NCBI GenBank assembly: GCA_963699175.1
Contig: OY969418.1
Span: forward strand, 8,370,001 to 8,434,000
Direction: 5' to 3'
Origin: JACPYM01 sp963699175
Lineage (GTDB): Bacteria; Acidobacteriota; Blastocatellia; RBC074
DNA: 64,000 nt
Within the stretch, counting starts at the first letter, position 1, and every line of letters starts with the position of its first letter. Shown here one piece after another: positions 1 to 9,146 of the stretch. The translations under genes were made by a program, and so were the position numbers. The notes under the pieces were generated by a model, which worked only from the letters and a program-made list of their open reading frames with translations, was not told where the DNA came from and searched no databases.

Positions 1-310
1 TTTCCCAGGCGTTGAACAGGACGGCGAGCGGGACATTGATGGTCTTGCTGACGCTGACTTCATAGCCATTGGGCTTCTGGTGCTTTTGCCGCAACCCGCG
101 CGCCTGTTCGTAACCGACCGTCACCATCTGACGCCACCAGGCCGGCACCTGATATTGTTCACTCAGATACGCGACGATCTCTTGGTGATTCATTTTGGCC
201 GCTCCGGCTTTGTCCAACAACGTGAACCATTCCGGCCAGGTCTTGCCGGTCTTCGCTGCGACCGCTTCGTCGCCGATGCCAGCCGTCTTGCTCTCAGCTT
301 GCTTCTTCAT
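1..310 (-). CDS. DUF4287/SRPBCC-domain protein, C-terminal part cut by window edge
   Basis: A reading frame begins with ATG at 310 and runs off the left edge, so about 103 N-terminal residues are visible. It starts MKKQAESKTAG and contains KTGKTWPEWFTLLDKAG, a helical stretch with EIVAYLSEQYQVPAWW, then GYEVSVSKTINVPLAVLF. This matches the usual order of DUF4287 (about residues 18-75) followed by the start of an SRPBCC/AHSA1-like ligand-binding fold. A GAGAGG Shine-Dalgarno lies about 12 nt before the ATG. Family members are small cytoplasmic proteins of unclear ligand. The gene lies 56 nt upstream of the stop of the next gene on the same strand side. Its missing C-terminus would have to be read in the neighbouring sequence. 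Confidence 0.75.
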   Translation of the reverse strand, partial: MKKQAESKTAGIGDEAVAAKTGKTWPEWFTLLDKAGAAKMNHQEIVAYLSEQYQVPAWWRQMVTVGYEQARGLRQKHQKPNGYEVSVSKTINVPLAVLFNAWE

Positions 311-366
311 AGTGTGTGGCCTCTCGTCAGATTCGTTGATGAATGTTATGCAGTTACGTAGCGCAC

Positions 367-2784
367 TTACTCGTAGCGCAGCGCCATCAACGGATCAACC
401 TTCGACGCACGCCGCGCGGGCAACCAGCACGCCAGCAGCGAGACCGCCAGCAACAACAAGCCGATCAGCACGAAGGTCAACGGGTCGGTCGCGCTCACGC
501 CGAATAACATAGTCTTCAGCAACCGCATCAGCGCGAATGATGCCAGCAAACCCAGCGCAACACCAGTCAACGCCAGCGTGAGGCCGTGTTTGAGAATCAG
601 CTTGATGACATCGCTAGCCTGCGCACCCAAAGCCAGGCGCAAGCCAATCTCGTTGGTGCGTTGCGCCACGCCGTAAGAGGTGACGCCGTAAATGCCGACG
701 CACGCCAACAACAGGCCCAGCCCGGCAAACAGACCGAGCAGCAGCATATAGAAACGCGGCGTCGCGACGGAGAGCGCGGCGATTTCTTCCATCGAATGAA
801 TCTCGGAGAGCGGCAGCGTCGGGTCTAGCGCCGCCAGCTCCCGCTTGATGGCCGCGCTCAAGCTCAAAGGCGCGACCGTCGTGCGCACCGCGAAGTAAGC
901 CGGGGTAAAAGTGCGCACAGAGGCCATCAGCTTGTCGGGCATCTGCGGAATCGGCACGAAGACCGTCGCTGGCGCAGGGCGGTCTAAGCTGTGTTGCTTC
1001 GCATCGGCCACGACGCCGACGACCTGGCGCGCCGGATCGTTCAAGCCGCGTCCGATGGAAAGTTGCTGCGCGAAAGGATTCTGCTCTTTGAAGTAACGCT
1101 GCGCGAAGGCTTCGTTGACGAGGGCGACAGGCGGCGCGGCGGCGTTGTCGGCTGCGGTGAAAACGCGCCCCTGTCGCACAGGAATCTTCATCACGCGGAA
1201 ATAGTCGGGCGAAATCATGCGGAATTGCACGCTCTGCATTTGATCGGGCTTACTCGGAAAGATGATGGGCATATTGAATTGCCAATCGAGCGGCAGTTTG
1301 TTGATGACCGCCGCCGCTTCGACACCGGGCAGATGGCCGATGCGTTCGAGCGCGTCACGGTACAAGGCCGCCGCTTCATCGGTCGTGTCGTAACGTTCGC
1401 CATTCAACGCGACTTGAAAGGTCAACACGTTGTGCGGGTCGAAGCCCGGCACGACGCCCACCAAGTTGGCGAAGGTGCGAATGAGCAGCCCCGCGCCCAC
1501 CAACAACACCAACGAGAGTGCAACTTCGGCCACGACCAGCGCGCCGCGCAAACGCCCGCGCGCCGTCCCGCCTTTGCTCGCGTTCTCTTTCAGCGCCGTG
1601 TTGACATCCACCTTGCGGGCCTGCCACGCGGGGAAAAGCCCGAACAAGAGGCCCGTCGCAATGGCGGTGGCGAAGGTAAACGCCAGCACGCGCCAATCCA
1701 CGCTGATGACAGCCATGCTCGGCAGCAGGTTTTTCGGCAACATGGCAATCAACAACTCCGTGCCCCAGACGGCCAGCAACAATCCGGCTGCGCCACCAAT
1801 CAATGCGAGCAAGACGCCTTCGGTCAGCAATTGGCGCACGATGCGTCCACCGCCCGCGCCCAGAGCCATACGCACGGCGATCTCGCGTTGCCGGGCCGCC
1901 GCGCGCGTCAATTGCAAATTGGCGACGTTCGCGCACGCAATCAGCAACAAGAAGCCGACCGCGCCCAGCAGAATCCAGAGGTAGCGCGCCACGTCCTCTG
2001 TGAACAGAGCTTGATATGGCATTGCGCCGATGCTCTCGGTCTCTTGCATGTGGCGCGGGAAGGCCGAGCGATATTTCTCGGCGATCACCTTCAATTCGGC
2101 CTGCGCCTGCGCAAGCGTCACGCCGGGTTTCAAACGACCCACTACTTCGGCATTGGGGTCAACGTTAGCGCCTTGGCGCGCTTGCATCGGCACAAATAAA
2201 CCTGCGCCCGAACCGAAGCGGAAGTGCGGCGGCATAATCCCGACGACCGTGATTGCTTTGTCATTGAGCGTAACGGTCTGGCCGACCAACGCGGGATTCC
2301 CGCCGAAGCGTCCGCGCCATAGCGCGTCACTCAAAATCGCTACGCGTTCGTGGCCCGGCGTGTCTTCTTCTTTGGTGAAGACGCGGCCCAACGCGGGATA
2401 GACGCCAAGTGTGCGGAAGAAATCTTCCGAGACGCGCAGGCCGCGTACAAACTCGGCTTCGTTACCGCCTGCCAGGTTGCCGCTCGCGCCGCCGTAGCTC
2501 GAATAACAGGCCAGCGCCTCGAATGACTGGCTCTGCTCGCGCCAGAAGAGAAACTTGGGCTCGCCCGTACCGGCGATACCGCTGCGATAATTCTGCCCGA
2601 CGTACACCAACCGATCTGCGTCGGGATACGGCAACGAGCGCAAGAGCACAGCGTTGACGACGCTGAAGATGGCCGTGGTCGCGCCGATACCGAGCGCCAG
2701 CGTGATGACCGCCACCAGCGTGAAGCCGGGTTTCTGGGTCAACATTCTGATTCCGTAACGAAGGTCTTGCCAAAGTGTCTGCAT
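367..2784 (-). CDS. ADOP-family orphan ABC permease (MacB-PCD/FtsX x2), copy 1
   Basis: An 805-residue inner-membrane protein made of two fused MacB-like modules. The N-terminal signature MQTLWQDLRYGIR is followed by a transmembrane segment (about 20-43) and a periplasmic MacB_PCD domain. A first FtsX core lies near residue 280 (LLIACANVANLQLTRAAARQ). A second module starts near 408 (LVVAEVALSLVLLVGAG) and a second FtsX core lies near 681, ending in DPLMALRYE. This length, duplication and lack of an ATPase are diagnostic of the acidobacterial duplicated orphan permease family, whose substrate is unknown. MacB homologues are mechanotransmitters for export of peptides or lipids. No ATP-binding gene is nearby, so any partner must be encoded elsewhere. 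ATG at 2784 was chosen because it begins the family-wide signature. Confidence 0.93.
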   Translation of the reverse strand: MQTLWQDLRYGIRMLTQKPGFTLVAVITLALGIGATTAIFSVVNAVLLRSLPYPDADRLVYVGQNYRSGIAGTGEPKFLFWREQSQSFEALACYSSYGGASGNLAGGNEAEFVRGLRVSEDFFRTLGVYPALGRVFTKEEDTPGHERVAILSDALWRGRFGGNPALVGQTVTLNDKAITVVGIMPPHFRFGSGAGLFVPMQARQGANVDPNAEVVGRLKPGVTLAQAQAELKVIAEKYRSAFPRHMQETESIGAMPYQALFTEDVARYLWILLGAVGFLLLIACANVANLQLTRAAARQREIAVRMALGAGGGRIVRQLLTEGVLLALIGGAAGLLLAVWGTELLIAMLPKNLLPSMAVISVDWRVLAFTFATAIATGLLFGLFPAWQARKVDVNTALKENASKGGTARGRLRGALVVAEVALSLVLLVGAGLLIRTFANLVGVVPGFDPHNVLTFQVALNGERYDTTDEAAALYRDALERIGHLPGVEAAAVINKLPLDWQFNMPIIFPSKPDQMQSVQFRMISPDYFRVMKIPVRQGRVFTAADNAAAPPVALVNEAFAQRYFKEQNPFAQQLSIGRGLNDPARQVVGVVADAKQHSLDRPAPATVFVPIPQMPDKLMASVRTFTPAYFAVRTTVAPLSLSAAIKRELAALDPTLPLSEIHSMEEIAALSVATPRFYMLLLGLFAGLGLLLACVGIYGVTSYGVAQRTNEIGLRLALGAQASDVIKLILKHGLTLALTGVALGLLASFALMRLLKTMLFGVSATDPLTFVLIGLLLLAVSLLACWLPARRASKVDPLMALRYE

Positions 2785-2800
2785 AAATTCCCCACTTAGT

Positions 2801-2880
2801 GATTTTGGATTTTAGATTTTGGATTGCAGAATGGAACCCCAGCGGGTACTGCTCGAATCCAAAATCTAAAATCCAAAATC
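2801..2880. repeat. Perfect 25-bp inverted repeat between permease copies 1 and 2
   Basis: Arms 2801-2825 and 2856-2880 are exact reverse complements, built from an AT-rich word (GATTTTGGATTTTAGA...), with a 30-nt loop. The hairpin fills most of the 106-nt gap between two same-strand permease genes. There is no U-tract, so it is not a textbook terminator. It belongs to the set of unrelated-sequence but same-design palindromes scattered through this window. Confidence 0.9.
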
Positions 2881-2890
2881 TGAAATCGGC

Positions 2891-5332
2891 TCATTCATAT
2901 CGCAACGCCACGAGCGGGTCTACTTTCGTCGCCCGCCGCGCCGGAATCCAACAAGCCAGCAGCGCTACACCCAACAATAAAATTGCGATCAAGCCGAACG
3001 TCAGCGGATCGGTCGCACTCACTTCGAACAAAAACTTGGTCAACACACGCGTCAGCGCCAGCGAAGTTATTACGCCCAAGCCGACGCCTGCCAGCGCCAA
3101 GCCCAGCCCGCGTTTGAGCACCAGCCTGACGACTTCCACTGGTTGCGCGCCGAGCGCCATCCGAATGCCGATCTCGCGCGTGCGCTGCGCCACGTGATAA
3201 GCCAGCACGCCATACAGCCCGACCGCTACGAGCAGTAAGGCGACGCTGGCAAAGAGCGCCAGCAACAGCGCGGTGAAACGCGGCTGCGCGATTGAGTTGG
3301 CCAAATGCTCTTCGGCGGTTTTGACCTCGAAAAGAGGCAATTCCGCGTCGAGCGCGCGGACTTCGTTGCGCACGGCTGAGATCAAGTTGTGCGGGTCGCC
3401 GCTCGTGCGCGCGACGACGGCCATGCCTGGTTGCGGAAGTTGCGCGTGGGCGATGTAACTCTCCGCGCCCGCCGCTTCGCTCAACTGCGCGTGATGTACG
3501 TCGCGCACGACGCCGATGATTTCGCGCCACTGGAAGCCACGCCCGTCACCGATACTCGGCTGGATGCAACGTCCAAGCGGGTTTTGATTGGGGAAGGCTT
3601 GGCGCGCGAGCGTTTCGTTGACGATGACGACTTGATTGGCGTTGTAAATGTCGCGCTCCTCGAAATCGCGCCCTTGCAAAAGCTCTACGCCCAGCGTGCG
3701 CAGAAAGCCCGGCTGCACGATACGCAAGTTGGTGGTATGCGGGAACGGCTTGTTCGGGTTGGTCGGGACGCCTTCGACGGCGTAGCCGACATCGGCGTTC
3801 GAACCACTCAGCGGCAATGTCATACTCGCACTCGCGTTGGTTACGCCGGGCAAAGCTGCGAGGCGCGCGGTTAGCCGCTGATAGAAGTCAGTGACTTGCT
3901 GGTTTTCAGGGTAGCGCGCGTTCGGCAGTCGCAAGCGGAAGGTCAGCAGGTTGTGCGGATCAAAACCCGGATTGACCTGTTGCAAACGCCAGAAGCTATT
4001 GAGCAGCAGGCCCGCGCCGATTAGCAGACAGAAGGCCACCGCCACTTGTGCGACGACTAATGTACTGCGCAGCCGCGCACTGCTGGCACGGTCACCTGCG
4101 CCCGGCGCGCCGTCTTTCAGCGCTTCAACCAAATCGGTCTTGGTCGCTTGCCAGGCCGGGGCGAGACCGAAGAGCACGCCCGTAATAACAGAAGCCAGCA
4201 AGGTGAATGCGAGCACGCGCGCATCGAGCGTCGTCTCGGCCACACGCGGCAAACCTTCCGGCACCAGCTTCAACAACGCGTCCATGCCCCACGAAGCCAG
4301 CAGCAAGCCCAGCAGCCCGCCGCCCAACGCCAGCAGCAAGCTTTCGGTCAGCAACTGCGACATTACGCGCCGACGTTGTGCGCCGAGCGCCACTCTGACG
4401 GCCATCTCGCGCCGCCGCGTGGCTGCGCGCGCCAGCAACAGATTGGCCACGTTTGCGCAGGCGATCAACAACACACAACCGACCGCTGCGAACAGTGTCC
4501 ACAACGCCCGGCTGACATCGCCGACGACAAACTTCGCCAGCGGCAATGCCATCACGCCGATGCTGTTATTGGTGCTGGGATACTGCTGCGCGAGTGCGGC
4601 GACGATGCGTCCCATCTCGGATTGCGCGGCGGCCAGCGTCACGCCAGGCTTGAGCCTGCCTACTACATCGAGCCAATGATTGCCACGTTGCTGCGTGCGT
4701 GGCGCGCGCCCTTCGCCTTCCAGACCCGCGCTGATCCACAACTCCATCGGGTCGGCGCTGACAGGAAAGCTAAAGCCTTTCGGCATCACGCCAACAATGT
4801 TGAACGGCACGCCGCCAACCATCAACGTGCGTCCCAACACCTGCGGGTCGGCGCTGAAGCGGCTCTGCCAAAATCTATGACTCAAGATGACGGCGTGCGC
4901 GCCTGGCTTGTCCTCTTCCGGCGTGAAACTGCGACCGAGTTGTGGCGTTGCGCCGAGTAGCGGAAATAGATTAGCCGTAACCAGCGCGCCAGGCAGACGG
5001 ACTGCCTCGCCTAAACCCGTAATCGTCAAATCGCGGTCGGCGTAGCCCGCCAGGTCTTCAAAGGAAGTCTGCTGCGCGCGCCAATCAGCGAAGTCGGGCC
5101 AGGTGGTCGGGAATCCAGGGCTGCTGCTGGTCGGCTCAGTGTTGCGAATCGCCACCAAACGTTCGGGCTGCGCAAACGGCAACGGGCGCAGTAGCACGGT
5201 GTTGATGACGCTGAAGAGCGCGGTGTTCGCGCCGATGCCCAACGCCAGCGTCAACCCGGCGATCAAGGTGATGCCTGGCTGTTTCAACCAGGTTCGCAAT
5301 CCGTAGCGCAAGTCTTGCCAGAATGTATTCAT
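2891..5332 (-). CDS. ADOP-family orphan ABC permease, copy 2
   Basis: An 813-residue permease of the same family as the gene downstream. The open frame extends upstream to 5434, but the family signature MNTFWQDLRYGLR starts at the ATG at 5332, which has an AGGAAAGGG ribosome-binding site a few bases upstream, so 5332 is taken as the start. The first FtsX core (LLIACANVANLLLARAATRR) is near residue 287, the second module begins near 417 (LVVAQVAVAFCLLIGAG), and the last FtsX core is near 694. It ends DPLVALRYE. The first periplasmic domain carries the MPKGFSFP-type turn typical of MacB_PCD. It could be co-transcribed with copy 1 downstream, although a 25-bp hairpin separates them. A sigma70-like promoter at 5868-5896 faces it, which would give a leader of about 530 nt. 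Confidence 0.93.
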   Translation of the reverse strand: MNTFWQDLRYGLRTWLKQPGITLIAGLTLALGIGANTALFSVINTVLLRPLPFAQPERLVAIRNTEPTSSSPGFPTTWPDFADWRAQQTSFEDLAGYADRDLTITGLGEAVRLPGALVTANLFPLLGATPQLGRSFTPEEDKPGAHAVILSHRFWQSRFSADPQVLGRTLMVGGVPFNIVGVMPKGFSFPVSADPMELWISAGLEGEGRAPRTQQRGNHWLDVVGRLKPGVTLAAAQSEMGRIVAALAQQYPSTNNSIGVMALPLAKFVVGDVSRALWTLFAAVGCVLLIACANVANLLLARAATRRREMAVRVALGAQRRRVMSQLLTESLLLALGGGLLGLLLASWGMDALLKLVPEGLPRVAETTLDARVLAFTLLASVITGVLFGLAPAWQATKTDLVEALKDGAPGAGDRASSARLRSTLVVAQVAVAFCLLIGAGLLLNSFWRLQQVNPGFDPHNLLTFRLRLPNARYPENQQVTDFYQRLTARLAALPGVTNASASMTLPLSGSNADVGYAVEGVPTNPNKPFPHTTNLRIVQPGFLRTLGVELLQGRDFEERDIYNANQVVIVNETLARQAFPNQNPLGRCIQPSIGDGRGFQWREIIGVVRDVHHAQLSEAAGAESYIAHAQLPQPGMAVVARTSGDPHNLISAVRNEVRALDAELPLFEVKTAEEHLANSIAQPRFTALLLALFASVALLLVAVGLYGVLAYHVAQRTREIGIRMALGAQPVEVVRLVLKRGLGLALAGVGLGVITSLALTRVLTKFLFEVSATDPLTFGLIAILLLGVALLACWIPARRATKVDPLVALRYE

Positions 5333-5543
5333 CAATCCCTTTCCTGAATCGTTTAAGTGATAAAGACAAAAAGTCCGAATCGCCTCTTCCCAAATGCCGT
5401 GCCAGAAGGGTGCCTTGTCAAATTGTTGATCCACGTGGATCGAGGTGTGTTGAATGCCTTCACGTTGTTCGGTTTTGGGAAAGGCTTATCCCATAAGCGG
5501 AGTGCGGTATTGAGAGTAAGCAGAGTGCAGTACCGGGAGCGGC

Positions 5544-5591
5544 AGCGACCGGGTAGCTTTAGATATATCTATCCCGAAAGACCCGGTCGCT
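5544..5591. repeat. Degenerate copy of palindrome family A
   Basis: Arms of 11 bp, 5544-5554 and 5581-5591 (AGCGACCGGGT / ACCCGGTCGCT). The left flank GCAGTACCGGGAGCGGCAGCG resembles the better preserved copies at 19279-19367 and 57841-57924, which read GTACAGGGAGCGRTAGCGACC. The right arm has lost most of its outer part. Confidence 0.7.
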
Positions 5592-5867
5592 TGTATGTGG
5601 AAATCGTCAAAACCGACTTTTTCAGTGATCTCCGCTGGAGCTTGGGAATGATAGGCACGCATTGCTATAAACATTTCGCGCCGCTGGCGCTCTGGAATCC
5701 CGAAAATACTGGCGTAGCGTTTTCGCGCTGCCGTCTTTAGCTACTTTGCAAGTCATCACGCCTGCCCTCACGCTGCTGCTGCAACCGCCCGGCACTTGCA
5801 TCCGCTCAACTGCCTGAAGTGTGTAGTGCCGAGCAAGCTGGGCTATAAGCTGACAGGAACGGCGCGG

Positions 5868-5896
5868 AGTATAAACCCGCTGTGCTACCTGCTCAA
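5868..5896 (-). promoter_or_regulatory. Sigma70-like promoter facing permease copy 2
   Basis: Read on the minus strand: TTGAGC, 17 nt, TATACT. The same hexamers and spacing, plus about 50 bp of recognisable flanking similarity, occur at 56716-56744 upstream of the CocE/NonD hydrolase. A third, weaker relative lies near 52727. Spacing and hexamers are seen; promoter activity is inferred. Confidence 0.5.
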
Positions 5897-5914
5897 TCGG
5901 ATTCACGCGGCGCT

Positions 5915-6015
5915 GTACCGTAGACTGTCCAGTCTGCGGAAGACTCGGCGGCAAACCTACCAGCACCGCAGGGTAACGCAACGAAGTCCTCCGCAGACTG
6001 GACAGTCTACGGTAC
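5915..6015. repeat. Palindrome family B, copy 1 (26-bp perfect arms)
   Basis: Arms 5915-5940 and 5990-6015 are exact reverse complements (GTACCGTAGACTGTCCAGTC...), with a 49-nt loop. A second copy sharing the same arm sequence but a different loop is at 21907-22010. Both are intergenic and lie upstream of a minus-strand permease. Confidence 0.9.
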
Positions 6016-6246
6016 GTGAAGCACGCTCTCCTCATCACTTCAATTTTGGGAAAGGGTGATCCCAGAAGCGGACAACTCACCGCTGCCCGCGCTCGTCGGC
6101 CTCATCTCAAATCACATCAGACAAGCACTTAGGCACAGGTCAAAGCTGGCACGCGGCTTGGTTATTTGATAGAGATGGTTTCGGAGAATTGTCGCGCCGA
6201 GCAACGAATGCAGTACCGGCGCAACTCGCTCGCCTGAAATGATGAT

Positions 6247-6315
6247 AATCAGTAGGACAGGTTCCCAACCTGTCCGTTACTGGCTAGGACAGGTTGGGAA
6301 CCTGTCCTACTGATT
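6247..6315. repeat. 29-bp perfect palindrome abutting the start of permease copy 3
   Basis: Arms 6247-6275 and 6287-6315 are exact reverse complements with an 11-nt loop. Each arm contains GGACAGGTTCCCAACCTGTCC-like sequence that is itself nearly palindromic, so alternative smaller hairpins are possible. The right arm ends 17 nt before the ATG at 6333 and directly upstream of its Shine-Dalgarno, so it would form the end of the mRNA leader. Confidence 0.9.
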
Positions 6316-6332
6316 TAGGGAGGGGAAGACCG

Positions 6333-8786
6333 ATGAACACACTCTGGCAAGACCTGCGCTACGGCGCGCGCATGCTGATAAAGAAACACGGCTTCACGTT
6401 GATTGCCGTGTTGACGCTGGCGCTGGGCATTGGCGCGAACACGGCGCTCTTTTCGGTCATCAACGGTGTACTGCTCAATCCGCTGCCGTTCCCGGAGACT
6501 GATCGCTTGATGGCGGTCTGGTCAGCCGATCAGCGGCGCGCCGAATCGAAGGAGGGCACGTCGTGGCTGGATTTTTCGGATTACCGGGTGCAGAACCGCA
6601 GCTTCGAGCGGTTGGCCGGGTGGACTGAGATTGACCACACGCTGACCGAGGGTGACGCGCCGCAGCGTTTGAGCTGCGCCTGGGTGACGGCGGACTTCTT
6701 CGCGACGTTGGGCGTGTCGCCGCTGTTGGGGCGCTTCTTCGATCCGGCGGAATTCAAAGTCGCCCAGCCGGACAAGGTCATCCTGAGTCATTCGCTCTGG
6801 CGCGACCGCTTCGGTTCGGCGCGCGATCTAGTGGGCAAGCGCATCTCGATCAACGAGCGGCCTTACACTGTCGTTGGCGTGCTGCCGCCGGGTTATCGTT
6901 TGCCGTTTCAGCCGATGCAAGTTGGCTCGATTGAGTTGTGGATGCCCGCGCCTGAGGTCGGCAACCCATTATTCGCGCGGCGCGGCGTGCGCTTGATACA
7001 TGTCGTCGGGCGCTTGAAGCCGGGCGTCACGCAGGGCGCGGCGCAGGCCGAGTTGGATACGCTCAGCGCCAATCTGCGCGCGCAGTATCCGGAGACCAAT
7101 CAAAATATCGGCGTGCGCCTCATTCCCGCGTTGGAAGAATTGAGCGGCGGTATGCGCCGTCCGCTGTTGGTGTTGTTCGGCGCAGTCGCCTGTGTGTTGC
7201 TGATCGCGTGTGTGAATGTCGCGGGTCTGTTGCTGGCGCGCGGCGCGACCAGACAGCGCGAGTTGGCCGTGCGCGCGGCTTTGGGCGCTCCGCGTTGGCG
7301 CATCGTGCGGCAATTGCTGGCGGAGAGTTTGATCTTGGCGCTCTTGGGCGGAGGCTTGGGCGTGTTGCTGGCGGCGTGGGGTGTGGACGGCTTGCTCGCG
7401 CTCAGCCCGACCGAATTACCAGGGCGAAACAGGATCGGGCTGAATGGCGGCGTGCTCGCTTTTACGCTCGTGCTCTCGTTGCTGACGGGGCTGCTCTTCG
7501 GCTTGCTGCCTGCGTGGACGGCTTCCAAACTTGATCTGACGACTGCGTTGAAAGACGGCGCGCGGACTGCGATGGGCGGCTTGGCGGGGAGGCGTATGCG
7601 CAGCGCGCTGGTCGTGGCTGAGCTGGCGCTGGCGCTGGTCTTGTTGGCGGGCGCGGGTTTGTTGGTGAAAAGCTTCTGGCGGTTGCGCCAGGTTGATCCG
7701 GGCTTCGACCCACACAACGTGCTGACGCTGCGTGTGAGTTTGAATGGCTTCAAATATTCAAAGCCAGCGGAATGGGCGGACTGGTTTCGCCGTTTGCAGG
7801 GACGCTTGGAGCAAATTCCGGGCGTGCGCTCGGCCAGCGTCGTAATGCCAGTGCCTTTACACGGACAACAGGTGCTCGAACAATTGTTCTTCGCGGTCGA
7901 GGTCGAAGGCCACACGCCGGACAAGAACCGGCCCTGGCGCTCGGGCGCTTACGGAGTCCAGCCGGATTATTTTCGCACGCTGGGGATTCGACAGGTCGCG
8001 GGCCGCGATTTCACTGCGCGCGATGACGCCGCCGCGCCAGGGGTCGTCGTCATCAACGAGGAGTTTGCCCGCCGCTACTTGCCCAACGAAAACCCGCTCG
8101 GCAAGCGCGTGCGGCTCGTCTATCCGTGGGCGCGGGAGCAAGTGCCCTGGCGCGAAATCATCGGTGTCGTGGGCGACGTGAAAGGCATCAGGCTGGATAC
8201 TGGCGCGCGCCCCGAAGTTTACATCGCCCACGCGCAAGACCCCTTCAACGAGATGTACGTCGCTTTGAAGACTGAGGTCGCGCCGCTTTCAGTGGTGAGC
8301 GCCGTGCGCGCGGCGGTGCAGTCGCTCGATCAGCACCAGGCGTTCTACGACGTGCGCACGCTCGAAGAGCGCTTGTACTCCTCCATCGCGCAACAACGTT
8401 TCCAGATGCTGCTGTTGGCGCTCTTCGCGGCGCTGGCGCTCGTGCTGACGGCGGTCGGCTTATACGGCGTGATCTCGTACAGCGTGGTGCAGCGCACGCA
8501 GGAGATCGGCATCCGGCTGGCGTTGGGCGCGCAAACGCGCGACGTATTGAAGCTGGTGGTGAAGCAGGGAATGACGCTGACGCTGATTGGTGTTGCGTTG
8601 GGCTTGGGCAGCGCGCTTGCGCTGACGCGCTTGATGGAGGGTTTGTTGTTCGGCGTCAGCCCGACTGACCCGCTGACGTTTGGGGTAATCGCTTTACTGC
8701 TGGCTGGCGTTGCTTTGCTGGCATGTTGGATACCGGCGCGGCGGGCGACGCAGGTAGACCCCCTGATCGCACTACGGTATGAGTGA
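6333..8786 (+). CDS. ADOP-family orphan ABC permease, copy 3
   Basis: An 817-residue permease. The start is the ATG at 6333, preceded by GGGAGGGGAAG, because MNTLWQDLRYGARML is the family signature; the longer frame to 6294 would translate the palindrome. The first FtsX core is near residue 287, with VNVAG in place of the usual ANVAN (VLLIACVNVAGLLLARGA). The second module begins near 420 (LVVAELALALVLLAGAG) and the last FtsX core near 690 (SVVQRTQEIGIRLALGAQ), ending DPLIALRYE. It is transcribed divergently from copies 1 and 2. It stands alone, followed by a 360-nt gap before the next gene, so it is probably its own transcription unit. Confidence 0.93.
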   Translation: MNTLWQDLRYGARMLIKKHGFTLIAVLTLALGIGANTALFSVINGVLLNPLPFPETDRLMAVWSADQRRAESKEGTSWLDFSDYRVQNRSFERLAGWTEIDHTLTEGDAPQRLSCAWVTADFFATLGVSPLLGRFFDPAEFKVAQPDKVILSHSLWRDRFGSARDLVGKRISINERPYTVVGVLPPGYRLPFQPMQVGSIELWMPAPEVGNPLFARRGVRLIHVVGRLKPGVTQGAAQAELDTLSANLRAQYPETNQNIGVRLIPALEELSGGMRRPLLVLFGAVACVLLIACVNVAGLLLARGATRQRELAVRAALGAPRWRIVRQLLAESLILALLGGGLGVLLAAWGVDGLLALSPTELPGRNRIGLNGGVLAFTLVLSLLTGLLFGLLPAWTASKLDLTTALKDGARTAMGGLAGRRMRSALVVAELALALVLLAGAGLLVKSFWRLRQVDPGFDPHNVLTLRVSLNGFKYSKPAEWADWFRRLQGRLEQIPGVRSASVVMPVPLHGQQVLEQLFFAVEVEGHTPDKNRPWRSGAYGVQPDYFRTLGIRQVAGRDFTARDDAAAPGVVVINEEFARRYLPNENPLGKRVRLVYPWAREQVPWREIIGVVGDVKGIRLDTGARPEVYIAHAQDPFNEMYVALKTEVAPLSVVSAVRAAVQSLDQHQAFYDVRTLEERLYSSIAQQRFQMLLLALFAALALVLTAVGLYGVISYSVVQRTQEIGIRLALGAQTRDVLKLVVKQGMTLTLIGVALGLGSALALTRLMEGLLFGVSPTDPLTFGVIALLLAGVALLACWIPARRATQVDPLIALRYE

Positions 8787-8857
8787 AGCCGCCTTCACTT
8801 GACTAACTGATGTTACGCAGCGCGGAAAATCGTTTTAGGTTTGACGCCCTTCTCAGC

Positions 8858-9075
8858 GCCGGAGGCGCGGTCGGAAATTAGCCGGTGGTGAAGCAAAGCG
8901 TAACCACCGGAAAGTCGAACGCCGCAATCTCGCGTCCCGGCTGGGACGCTGGACAGGACATTGATTTCGCGCCAATTGTCTATCCTGCGCCCCTACCGGG
9001 GCGCGGTTACTTGACGCGTGTTACCGGTGGTTTCACTTCGTTCCACCACCGGCTAATTTCCGCTGTGCCTCCGGC
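8858..9075. repeat. Large inverted repeat in the 8787-9146 gene-free gap
   Basis: Left arm 8858-8890 and right arm 9044-9075 pair over about 32 nt with a few mismatches (GCCGGAGGC..GGAAATTAGCCGGTGGTG). Inner segments (CCGGTGGTGAAGC...GTAACCACCGG and TTACCGGTGG...CCACCACCGG) can form smaller hairpins. It occupies most of the gap downstream of permease copy 3. No coding frame is supported here. Confidence 0.75.
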
Positions 9076-9146
9076 ACAAAAACCTGTCAATTCCAAACTC
9101 GACTTTCTTACTGCGTAACATCGGTGACTAAAGAAAGGAGCATCAA

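Larger units (their letters stand above)
5333..6332. other. 1-kb gene-free interval between divergent permeases
   Basis: No convincing coding frame is seen; the short frames here are low-complexity or cross palindromes. The interval holds a degenerate copy of the GGGAGCGGTAGCGACC palindrome (5544-5591), a promoter-like site on the minus strand (5868-5896), a 26-bp perfect palindrome (5915-6015) and a 29-bp perfect palindrome (6247-6315). A word of about 29 nt (TTTTGGGAAAGG...ATCCCA...AAGCGGA) occurs twice, near 5472 and 6045, bracketing about 600 bp. The region looks like accumulated small repeats between two divergently transcribed permease genes. Confidence 0.7.

Noticed and set aside
991..2199. 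Long plus-strand frame antisense to permease copy 1 (402 codons)
   Set aside because: It mirrors the high-GC coding of the permease and is His/Arg/Gln-rich. Similar mirror frames lie opposite every permease (for example 17569-18603), so these are shadows.
5622..6080. 152-codon minus-strand frame in the 5.3-6.3 kb gap
   Set aside because: It translates straight through both arms of palindrome B and has no family resemblance or ribosome-binding site.
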